The position numbers and the translations under genes were made by a program. Positions 1-4,529 of a stretch of 6,435 bases of DNA are shown in pieces. Below the pieces are notes generated by a model. That model was not told the DNA's origin, made no database searches, and worked only from the letters and a program-made list of their open reading frames with translations. The stretch spans positions 1-6,435 of the forward strand of contig JAUXFB010000086.1 of NCBI GenBank assembly GCA_030620255.1, in the 5' to 3' direction. This DNA comes from Candidatus Aminicenantota bacterium (GTDB lineage Bacteria; Acidobacteriota; Aminicenantia; UBA2199). Numbering within the stretch: the first letter of the stretch is position 1; each line of letters starts with the position of its first letter.

Positions 1-167
1 AAAATTGTATTCACAAAGATTTCTGTTTGGGAACATGTGTTGCTAATAATTTTTTCAGAACTGGAAAATTAAATGCTCCATATGGTTTTTGCGAACAAGC
101 TGAAAAATTAAATCTTTTCCCCATTTCCAGACAAAAAAAAATAAAAAAAAACTTGAAAAAAACTTGA
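1..167 (+). CDS. Radical SAM/SPASM peptide maturase, C-terminal fragment
   Basis: This is the 3' end of a gene that begins before the window. Codons are read from base 3 (54 residues) to a TGA at 165-167. The visible residues contain Cys at 2, 8, 12 and 30, spaced C-x5-C-x3-C-x17-C. That matches the second half of the SPASM signature CX2CX5CX3C...C, which binds an auxiliary [4Fe-4S] cluster; the first Cys of the CX2C would lie just outside the window. The ending 'FCEQAEKLNLFPISR' also resembles the tail of many peptide-modifying SPASM proteins. Such enzymes use S-adenosylmethionine to make radical crosslinks, often thioethers, in RiPP precursors, and a Cys-rich precursor starts 45 nt downstream. 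The last 12 residues are Lys-rich and come from A-tracts. The radical SAM CX3CX2C motif itself is not in view, so the class is inferred from the tail and the context. Confidence 0.8.
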   Translation, partial: NCIHKDFCLGTCVANNFFRTGKLNAPYGFCEQAEKLNLFPISRQKKIKKNLKKT

Positions 168-172
168 AAAAA
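151..172 (+). repeat. 11-bp tandem duplication with two TTGAAA boxes
   Basis: The 11-mer acttgaaaaaa occurs twice head to tail (151-161 and 162-172). It spans the stop codon of the upstream gene and duplicates the TTGAAA box (153-158 and 164-169). Only the second copy is correctly spaced from the -10 box. The surrounding A-tracts may act like an UP element (inference). Confidence 0.7.
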
Positions 173-192
173 AAATTTTAACATGATTTAAT
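164..192 (+). promoter_or_regulatory. Promoter of precursor peptide 1 (sigma70-like, extended -10)
   Basis: TTGAAA at 164-169 (-35), a 17-bp spacer, then TTTAAT at 187-192 (-10) preceded by TG at 184-185, giving an extended -10 'TGaTTTAAT'. It lies at the end of the upstream maturase gene and about 20 nt before the precursor start codon, which has a strong Shine-Dalgarno GGGAG at 201-205, 7 nt before the ATG. The architecture matches the promoter before precursor 2. Read-through from the maturase gene is also possible. Confidence 0.65.
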
Positions 193-212
193 AAAAAAAA
201 GGGAGAAATAGA

Positions 213-470
213 ATGATAAAAAAAAGAGGAAAAGAAATATACCAACCCCCGTATGCTCAAGACCTATCAGGTTTGGGAGCCAATGGCCAAGAGGTAAAGC
301 CAAAGGGCATGTGTATAGATGGTTCATCTTTAACTTTTGAAATATGCCAGAATGGAGAGTCTCCTGTAGGAGGTTCGTGTAGTCCCAACGGGATATCTCC
401 TGAGTATGGTTATTGCGATTTAGGAAATACAGCTGTAGAAGGATGCGCTTCTGGTAGTGCACACTTTTAA
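213..470 (+). CDS. Cys-rich RiPP precursor peptide 1 (85 aa)
   Basis: A small peptide, probably the substrate of the upstream SPASM enzyme. The start is ATG 213, with GGGAG 7 nt upstream. Residues 1-33 form a polar leader (MIKKRGKEIYQPPYAQDLSG, then ANGQ and a Lys/Pro/Gly stretch). Residues 34-85 form a core of five units, each beginning with Cys and followed by Gly: Cys 34, 45, 56, 68 and 78 with CIDG, CQNG, CSPNG, CDLG and CASG, repeating every 10-12 residues. There is no hydrophobic signal sequence. The leader is almost identical to that of the second precursor at 2791, while the core shares mainly the Cys/Gly/Pro scaffold, which is the usual leader/core pattern. Likely products are Cys-crosslinked (thioether) peptides, possibly also phosphorylated on Ser/Thr. 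The family name is not certain; it resembles what I remember of precursors in Scm-type cassettes. Confidence 0.85.
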   Translation: MIKKRGKEIYQPPYAQDLSGLGANGQEVKPKGMCIDGSSLTFEICQNGESPVGGSCSPNGISPEYGYCDLGNTAVEGCASGSAHF

Positions 471-483
471 TTTCTGAGTGTTC

Positions 484-496
484 GCTAAGCTTTAGC
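484..496 (+). other. Small hairpin just after precursor 1
   Basis: gctaa (484-488), loop gct, ttagc (492-496). The stem has five base pairs and begins 13 nt after the precursor stop codon. It is followed by an AT-rich stretch without a clean T-run. It could protect the 3' end of the short precursor message, but a stem this short can occur by chance. Confidence 0.3.
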
Positions 497-522
497 ATTA
501 AAATTAAAGAAGAAGCCATTCT

Positions 523-551
523 CTCAAGTAAGAGTAACTCTTACTCTTGAG
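523..551 (+). promoter_or_regulatory. Intercistronic stem-loop between precursor 1 and kinase 1
   Basis: ctcaa (523-527) plus gtaaga (528-533) pair with tcttac (539-544) plus ttgag (547-551). This gives 11 base pairs, a 5-nt loop (534-538) and a 2-nt bulge (545-546) on the 3' side. No T-run follows, so it is not a standard intrinsic terminator. In the 149-nt gap between a precursor gene and its enzymes, such a stem may stabilise the precursor mRNA or weaken read-through, so that more peptide than enzyme is made (inference). Cassette 2 has no equivalent because its gap is 5 nt. Confidence 0.5.
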
Positions 552-619
552 GCAATATTCAATGCGAATGTTGATTGTCAATTTTACAAAATATTCAAAA
601 TAAGGAAATATACCAATAA

Positions 620-1615
620 ATGTTTGTTCTTACTCATAATATTGCAGGAATCACCTTCCAAACAGAGTCTGATACCAAGATCACTTGTATTCAGAATGAC
701 CTTTTCCAAAAGTTTCTGACGCGTGACTCAAAGCCTGCTGTGCATCAAAGAATATGTGGTATTAGTCATGATAATCTAACCTTACCTCCTTTAACTGAAA
801 AAGAAAAAGAACGTATTTCTCAATTTATACTTTTTTCCTATATTGATCGTAGTACCCTGACTTTACCTCCTTTAATTGGAAAAGAAAAAGTGGCTATTAC
901 TCGTTGTCTTAAGTACCCCCAAAATTATTTAGATATCCCTCTTCTTCGATCGCCATTAGTTAGAGAGAGGTTAGAATGTTGTCTGAGTCATCCAAAACAA
1001 GTAAGCGTTGTTCTACATATATTTTCAGTAGTTATTTATGATTATGTTAATTGCACAGTTGATATATTCTATCCTTCTGAACGTTATGAGATATTTAAAG
1101 GATCTTGGGTGGAAAATGGCATCCGGCGTATGTTTACAAGCTTCCTTCCTCACTTCTCAGCAGTAATGGTGCATAGCTCTTGTCTTATCAGAAATGCTAA
1201 AGCATGTATTTTTCTTTCTCCAGATGAAGGAGGAAAATCCACTGTACTAGAACTTTCGACTGATGCTATTAAACTATGTGATGATCGGAACATCATCAGA
1301 AAAGAAGAGAATACTTTCTTTGCTTATGCAACACCATGGGGAAACATTACGAATAATCACCATCAGGTTAGGATTGGAGGGTTTTTTCTGTTGGAGAAGG
1401 CGTCTGATTTTGAACTCATACCTATTAAACCACAAGATGTCGTGCGATTCCTTTGGAATGAACACCGGGACTTTTGGTATATACTACCAAAAACACTCAG
1501 GATACAGGCATTCGAGATCCTCTGTGATGCCTGTTTTCAGGTTCCAGTGTATAAGATGCAATTTCCTAAGGATTATATTGATTGGGATGCTATTGATAAG
1601 GCAATGAAAAAATGA
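620..1615 (+). CDS. HPr-kinase-like P-loop protein 1 (putative RiPP kinase)
   Basis: A 331-aa protein of the HPr kinase/PEP carboxykinase-like group. The start is ATG 620; AAGGA at 602-606 is a possible, rather distant ribosome site, and the N-terminus aligns without offset to kinase 2. The N-terminus (about 1-33, 'HNIAGITFQTESD') resembles the opening strand of HprK-related proteins. The ATP-binding core has His185 in 'VMVHSS', a Walker A variant S200-PDEGGKST-208 with Lys206, an acidic pair Asp221-Asp222 ('LCDDRNII') and 'ATPWG' at 237-241. The C-terminus (261-331) ends with 'QFPKDYIDW' and is well conserved with kinase 2. True HprK phosphorylates Ser of HPr; HprK-like kinases in some lasso-peptide clusters phosphorylate the precursor. 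Because it follows a precursor, I infer a role in modifying that peptide, not sugar regulation. It carries an in-frame 27-codon tandem duplication (about residues 53-106) absent from kinase 2. Its stop overlaps the next start (ATGA, 1612-1615). It may be a ScmC-like protein (from memory). Confidence 0.82.
   Translation: MFVLTHNIAGITFQTESDTKITCIQNDLFQKFLTRDSKPAVHQRICGISHDNLTLPPLTEKEKERISQFILFSYIDRSTLTLPPLIGKEKVAITRCLKYPQNYLDIPLLRSPLVRERLECCLSHPKQVSVVLHIFSVVIYDYVNCTVDIFYPSERYEIFKGSWVENGIRRMFTSFLPHFSAVMVHSSCLIRNAKACIFLSPDEGGKSTVLELSTDAIKLCDDRNIIRKEENTFFAYATPWGNITNNHHQVRIGGFFLLEKASDFELIPIKPQDVVRFLWNEHRDFWYILPKTLRIQAFEILCDACFQVPVYKMQFPKDYIDWDAIDKAMKK
776..892 (+). repeat. In-frame 81-bp tandem duplication inside kinase 1
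   Basis: Bases 776-808 (LTLPPLTEKEK) and 857-889 (LTLPPLIGKEK) differ at only four positions by eye and lie exactly 81 bp, 27 codons, apart. The remainder of the unit has diverged. Kinase 2 has a single matching segment ('FPPLNKEEK', residues 55-63) and is 29 residues shorter, so the duplication explains nearly all of the length difference. Confidence 0.75.
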
Positions 1616-2226
1616 ATATGGATAAAAAAGATACACGTTTTTATAGAGGGAAAAGTATGAAAGCAAGTTTTCGTGTTGGCGACAGATTACACATAAAACC
1701 AGTATTAATAAATAAACTAAAGAGAGGTGATATTATCATCTTTCAAGGAACAGATCATAATGGAGAGGAAAAAGAACTGGTTCACAGAGTTGTTTCAATA
1801 TGTGAACATGGTCTGTATACAAGAGGAGATAACAATCCTAAAAATGATGACATATTAGTAACACAAAAGAACTTTAAAGGAATAGTTACTCATTTTGAAA
1901 GAAATGGCAAGAAAAAGCCTGTGAAAAGCGGATTTCAAGGTATGATAAAAGCTAAAATTCATTATTTAACTCTTTCAATAAAGATGCTTATCCGTGTAAT
2001 CTTTAGAATGCCATATAGAGCTTTAAAAAAAAGTGGGCTTGTTCCAAAGATATGGAAACCAGACATAAAAAAGATTTTTATAAAAACTTCTGACGGAGAA
2101 ATTATTAAGTATATTCACGGCTCACATACAGTAGCTCAGATTTGGCCAAAAAAAAAGAAATTTTTATGCAAAAAACCCTATGATCTAATTATCAAACCAG
2201 AATACAAAAAAATAAAGAGTGGATGA
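1612..2226 (+). CDS. S24/S26-type peptidase (signal-peptidase-like, Ser/His)
   Basis: A 204-aa protein. Its ATG (1612) overlaps the kinase stop in ATGA, which implies translational coupling; a second ATG lies two codons later. Boxes of the S26 signal peptidase family are visible in order: 'GKSM' with the presumed nucleophile Ser15, 'GDRL' (23-26), 'KRGDIIIF' (37-44), 'LVHRVVSI' with His58 as the presumed general base (the S26B/SipW type, not the Ser/Lys type), and 'RGDNNPKND' (71-79). The usual N-terminal membrane anchor is missing, because the Ser box starts at residue 13. The basic stretch at about 111-140 has a short hydrophobic part ('LSIKMLIRVIF') that may touch the membrane. Residues 141-204 are basic and of unknown role. 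Since the exporter has no peptidase domain, this protein may remove the precursor leader (inference). It could instead be a non-proteolytic relative. The last two codons and the stop lie in or against a tandem repeat. Confidence 0.72.
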   Translation: MNMDKKDTRFYRGKSMKASFRVGDRLHIKPVLINKLKRGDIIIFQGTDHNGEEKELVHRVVSICEHGLYTRGDNNPKNDDILVTQKNFKGIVTHFERNGKKKPVKSGFQGMIKAKIHYLTLSIKMLIRVIFRMPYRALKKSGLVPKIWKPDIKKIFIKTSDGEIIKYIHGSHTVAQIWPKKKKFLCKKPYDLIIKPEYKKIKSG

Positions 2227-2260
2227 GTAGATGGGTAGATGGGTGGATGAGTGAATGTGG
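2219..2260 (+). repeat. Octamer tandem repeat, left (GATGRGTR-type)
   Basis: Imperfect 8-bp units in phase: gatgagta, gatgggta, gatgggtg, gatgagtg, aatgtgg. The first 23 bases (2219-2241) are an exact reverse complement of 4422-4444. The tract overlaps the stop codon of the peptidase gene (TGA 2224-2226). Confidence 0.8.
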
Positions 2261-2561
2261 AAGAAGCGTTCAGCTTTCAGCTTTTTTCACCAAATCCCAG
2301 ACCCTACAACTTGTATCCTGTTTTGACATTTCAACTTTTCAACGTTTCAACTCCTAAACACAAAATCCTCTAACCTCTAACCTCGATTTGAGTTTGAGTT
2401 TATGTTTAAGTTTGGCTTAGGCTTAATCTTAAGCTTATTCGAGCTTTGAGATTCTGCTTCCACTTGAACATGAACTTGCACATGAACAGTTGATTGATTG
2501 AATGGACTAATAGTTGATTAGTTAAATAGTTGAATAGACTAATAGTTGAATGGTTGAATAC
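2261..2561. repeat. Non-coding block of degenerate 6-8 bp tandem repeats (copy A)
   Basis: No convincing gene is present. In order it holds: tttcaac-type 7-8-mers (about 2329-2352); cctctaa 7-mers (about 2367-2383); TTTGAG/TTTAAG/TTAGGC-like hexamers (about 2384-2440); a CTTGAA/CATGAA/CTTGCA hexamer array (about 2455-2482); and GTTGATTA/GTTGAATA/GACTAATA octamers (about 2498-2560). Segments 2445-2481 and 2498-2561 recur almost unchanged downstream of kinase 2. The regular periods, none of them keeping a reading frame, indicate slippage-driven spacer DNA. Confidence 0.8.
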
Positions 2562-2675
2562 CGAATATCGAACAAAGAATATCGAATGTCGAAATAAAAG
2601 ATTCATTTTAAATTATTATGTGCTATTCAGTTTTTTATAATACTTCATCATTCCTTGTTCATTATTCGATATTCC
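2562..2675. repeat. Palindromic MITE-like element, copy A
   Basis: The two 34-bp ends (2562-2595 and 2642-2675) are imperfect inverted repeats: by eye 25 of 34 positions match without gaps, including gaatatcgaa at 2563-2572. The 46-bp centre is AT-rich. A second copy at 4235-4355 is almost identical. It has no coding capacity of its own. It resembles the 'GAATATCGAACAAGGAATATCGAAT' kind of dispersed repeat only as far as I remember such repeats; mobility is inferred. Confidence 0.65.
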
Positions 2676-2703
2676 ACTTTTTACTTTTTACTTTTTACTT
2701 TTG
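2676..2703. repeat. ACTTTTT 7-mer tandem repeat
   Basis: About four units of a 7-bp motif (cttttta) stand in a row after the palindromic element. The copy B region has a single unit at the same place, followed by the octamer array. Confidence 0.65.
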
Positions 2704-2708
2704 CCTTT

Positions 2709-2728
2709 GGGTTTGATAAATCAAACCC
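2709..2728 (+). terminator. Hairpin gggtttga-taaa-tcaaaccc, possible terminator
   Basis: A perfect 8-bp stem (2709-2716 with 2721-2728) and a 4-nt loop, followed by 'cctactttttctc' with a T5 run that starts 5 nt after the stem. It could end + strand transcripts arriving from cassette 1 before the promoter at 2744. It might instead be a small dispersed palindrome, since the late T-run makes a standard terminator less certain. Confidence 0.45.
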
Positions 2729-2743
2729 CTACTTTTTCTCAAT

Positions 2744-2773
2744 TTTACAAAAGAATAAAAAAAATGATATAAT
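2744..2773 (+). promoter_or_regulatory. Promoter of precursor peptide 2 (extended -10)
   Basis: TTTACA at 2744-2749 (-35, five of six consensus), an 18-bp spacer, and a perfect TATAAT at 2768-2773 preceded by TG at 2765-2766 (TGaTATAAT). Transcription would start near 2780, giving a leader of about 11 nt before the ATG at 2791. The ribosome site is GGAAATAGG at 2782-2790, touching the ATG. This is the best promoter match in the window and has the same extended -10 form as promoter 1. Confidence 0.75.
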
Positions 2774-2790
2774 TAAACATTGGAAATAGG

Positions 2791-3051
2791 ATGATAAAAA
2801 AGAGAGGAAAGGAATTATATCAACCTCCATATGCAAAAGATTTATCAGGCTTTAGTGCTAATGGACAGGTTAAACCAATGGGATATTGCACAGATGGTAG
2901 CACTCCAACTACAAATTACTGCTCTGGTGGGCTTATTCCTACACAGAATAGAGATAGCTGTAGCCCTACAGGTTCATTGCCCATACTTGGTGGTTGTACA
3001 GGCGGTTTTATTGTTGCTCAAGGTTGTAGCGCTGGATCTGTACCTACCTAA
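2791..3051 (+). CDS. Cys-rich RiPP precursor peptide 2 (86 aa)
   Basis: A paralogue of precursor 1. The start is ATG 2791. The leader (1-32) keeps nearly every residue of the first peptide ('MIKKRGKELYQPPYAKDLSG', 'ANGQ', then 'VKP'), with one residue (Glu27) missing. The core again has five Cys/Gly units: Cys33 CTDG, Cys44 CSGG, Cys57 CSPTG, Cys69 CTGG and Cys79 CSAG, ending GSVPT. As in precursor 1, the third unit is C-x3-G while the others are C-x2-G, so the scaffold is position-specific. The core is rich in Ser, Thr and Gly, offering possible phosphorylation sites. Its stop lies 5 nt before the kinase 2 start. A product distinct from that of precursor 1 is likely, made by the same machinery (inference). 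Confidence 0.87.
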   Translation: MIKKRGKELYQPPYAKDLSGFSANGQVKPMGYCTDGSTPTTNYCSGGLIPTQNRDSCSPTGSLPILGGCTGGFIVAQGCSAGSVPT

Positions 3052-3056
3052 ACAAG

Positions 3057-3965
3057 TTGATTACCACTGATTTTAAAATTGCTGATCTAATTTACAAAGT
3101 GAAATCAGATGTAAAAATTCAGGGGCTTGAAAATAATAGATTTCAGAAATTTAAAGTAAAGACAAAAAATTACGATATTTTTCATTGTTTTCAAAATATT
3201 CCTCAAATTCCAAATTCGTTTCCTCCTTTAAATAAAGAAGAAAAAAATCTTTTAGAAAATTGCGGGATTTTCCCTTATTTTAATAATATAGATAGTCCAA
3301 TACTTCGTTTTCCAATAATTCGAGATCAATTAAATGATTGCAAAAACCGAATTAATGAAATTACTCTGGAGATCCAACCTTCATCTTTGTTAATTTATGA
3401 TTTCTCCTGTAACAAAATCGATTGTTTTTATATCAATAAATTAAAATCTGTACTAAAAAACTCCAGAATGGGTTCTTTTGTTTTTGCTCAATTTCTTCCA
3501 AATTTTTCTGCAGCAATGATACATAGCTCAGCTGTAGTAATTGACAAAAAAGCTGCTATATTTCTTGCACCTGATGAAGGGGGTAAAACAACAGCAGCAG
3601 AACTTGCTTCTGGATTTCCCATACTTTGTGATGACCAGAATATTATTCGAAAAGAAGGAAACGAATTTATCGCACACAGCACACCATGGGGTTTACATAT
3701 AGATAATTCTATTAAGGCTTCTGTAGGAGCATTTTTCTTATTAGAAAAGGGTGAAAATTTCAAATTAACTCCTCTAAAACCAAAAGATCTATTGTATTAT
3801 TTATGGAATGAACATCCTGCTTATTATATGTATTTACCTAAATATTTAAAATCTAAACATTTTAACTTTCTTTTCAACTTATCCAATCAGGTTCCTATTT
3901 ACAAATTACAATTTCCTAAGGATTATATTGATTGGAATGCTATAGGCAATTTACTACACCCCTAA
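3057..3965 (+). CDS. HPr-kinase-like P-loop protein 2 (putative RiPP kinase)
   Basis: A 302-aa paralogue of kinase 1 with the same landmarks: an N-terminal 'FKIADLIYKVKSD', His156 in 'AMIHSS', a Walker A variant A171-PDEGGKTT-179 with Lys177, Asp192-Asp193 in 'LCDDQNIIRKE', 'STPWG' at 208-212, 'FFLLEKG' (226-232) and the C-terminal 'QFPKDYIDW'. The start is TTG at 3057; it is chosen because it makes the N-termini of both kinases align without a gap and because no in-frame ATG exists nearby. It follows the precursor by 5 nt ('acaag') with no clear Shine-Dalgarno, so re-initiation by terminating ribosomes is likely and would keep kinase levels low. It lacks the 27-codon duplication of kinase 1. 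Its presumed role is modification, perhaps Ser/Thr phosphorylation, of precursor 2. The substrate is inferred from position only. No second peptidase gene follows; repeat DNA begins at the stop codon. Confidence 0.82.
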   Translation: MITTDFKIADLIYKVKSDVKIQGLENNRFQKFKVKTKNYDIFHCFQNIPQIPNSFPPLNKEEKNLLENCGIFPYFNNIDSPILRFPIIRDQLNDCKNRINEITLEIQPSSLLIYDFSCNKIDCFYINKLKSVLKNSRMGSFVFAQFLPNFSAAMIHSSAVVIDKKAAIFLAPDEGGKTTAAELASGFPILCDDQNIIRKEGNEFIAHSTPWGLHIDNSIKASVGAFFLLEKGENFKLTPLKPKDLLYYLWNEHPAYYMYLPKYLKSKHFNFLFNLSNQVPIYKLQFPKDYIDWNAIGNLLHP

Positions 3966-4234
3966 CCACGATTTGAGTTTGAGTCTAAGTTTAAGTTTGA
4001 GGTTTTGCTTCCACTTGAACATGAACTTGCACTTCCACTTGGTTGAATGGACTAATAGTTGATTAGTTAAATGGTTTATTGGTTGAATAGTATTTCCTTT
4101 ATAAGTTTAAGTCTAAGTTTGAGTTTGAGATTCTGCTTCCACTTGAACATGAACTTGCACTTCCACTTGGTTGAATGGACTAATAGTTGATTGGTTAAAT
4201 AGTTGATTAGACTAATAGTTGAATGGTTGAATAC
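3962..4234. repeat. Non-coding repeat block (copy B) with 127-bp internal duplication
   Basis: Spacer without a credible gene. It starts at the kinase 2 stop with ctaacc-cgatttgag, as does copy A at 2376. It contains TTTGAG/TTTAAG hexamers, the CTTGAA/CATGAA/CTTGCA/CTTCCA array and GTTGAATG octamers. Bases 4006-4064 and 4133-4191 are identical over 59 bp, 127 bp apart, showing an extra tandem duplication here. Bases 4171-4342 match 2498-2669 with three mismatches seen by eye. Confidence 0.82.
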
Positions 4235-4355
4235 CGAATATCGAACAAAGAATATCGAATGTCGAAATAAAAGATTCATTTTAAATTATTATGTGCTATT
4301 CAGTTCTTTATAATACTTCATCATTCCTTGTTCATTATTCGTTATTCGATATTCC
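4235..4355. repeat. Palindromic MITE-like element, copy B
   Basis: Second copy of the element at 2562-2675, at a constant offset of 1673 bases, with a T-to-C change at 4306 and a 7-bp insertion (gttattc, about 4341-4347) inside the right arm. The imperfect inverted ends are otherwise kept. No coding role. Confidence 0.65.
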
Positions 4356-4361
4356 ACTTTT

Positions 4362-4444
4362 TACTCATTTACCCATCTACTCATCCACACATCTACTCAT
4401 CCACACATCTACTCATTCACACATCTACCCATCTACTCATCCAC
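4362..4444 (+). repeat. Octamer tandem repeat, right (TACTCATC/CACACATC)
   Basis: Ten 8-bp units in unbroken phase (tactcatt, tacccatc, tactcatc, cacacatc, tactcatc, cacacatc, tactcatt, cacacatc, tacccatc, tactcatc) plus cac. It is the inverted counterpart of the left array: 4422-4444 is an exact reverse complement of 2219-2241. The His/Thr/Ser-rich reading frames across it are products of the repeat, not genes. Confidence 0.88.
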
Positions 4445-4460
4445 TATTCACATACACACA

Positions 4461-4496
4461 CACTTCCACTTACACTGTCACTGACACTGTCACTTT
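4461..4496 (+). repeat. CACTNN hexamer repeat
   Basis: Six units in phase: cacttc, cactta, cactgt, cactga, cactgt, cacttt. It runs straight into the promoter region of the ABC gene. Confidence 0.75.
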
Positions 4497-4523
4497 TTAC
4501 TTTTATCTTTAAAAGTGTATAAT
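4496..4523 (+). promoter_or_regulatory. Possible promoter of the ABC exporter gene
   Basis: A perfect TATAAT at 4518-4523 with a weak -35 TTTACT at 4496-4501 and a 16-bp spacer. An inverted repeat actttt/aaaagt (4499-4504 and 4511-4516) lies between the boxes and could be an operator. Transcription would start close to 4530, that is at the ATG itself. More than 500 bp of repeats separate this gene from cassette 2, so it needs its own promoter or long read-through. Confidence 0.45.
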
Positions 4524-4529
4524 AAGATT

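Noticed and set aside
178..519. 113-codon minus-strand frame opposite precursor 1
   Set aside because: It lies antisense to a well-supported precursor with a strong ribosome site, and its hydrophobic end is only the A-tract read backwards.
575..614. Internal promoter before kinase 1 (TTGTCA 575-580 or TTTACA 583-588)
   Set aside because: No acceptable -10 box stands 16-19 bp downstream, although tcaattttacaaaa (578-591) is shared with the promoter 2 region.
2272..2287. Terminator agct-ttc-agct-tttttt after the peptidase gene
   Set aside because: The 4-bp stem is too weak and lies within repetitive cagcttt sequence.
213..3051. Diversity-generating retroelement acting on the precursor cores
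   Set aside because: No reverse transcriptase or template repeat is seen, and the differences between the cores are not limited to adenine positions.
620..3965. True HPr kinase/phosphorylase of carbon regulation (hprK)
   Set aside because: The P-loop differs from that of classical HprK, the proteins occur as paired copies directly behind RiPP precursors, and no ptsH or PTS genes are nearby.
2406..4279. Minus-strand reading frames of 66 and 67 codons (2406-2606 and 4076-4279) with the same first residues (MNLLFRHSIFF...)
   Set aside because: They coincide with the near-identical repeat blocks, change where the repeat units change, and have no ribosome site. Their similarity follows from DNA repetition.
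4362..4444. CRISPR array
   Set aside because: Units are 8 bp, contiguous and without unique spacers; there are no cas genes.
4291..4522. Plus-strand frames rich in His, Thr and Ser over 4291-4522
   Set aside because: The composition comes from the 8-bp tandem array read in different frames, and no start signal is present.
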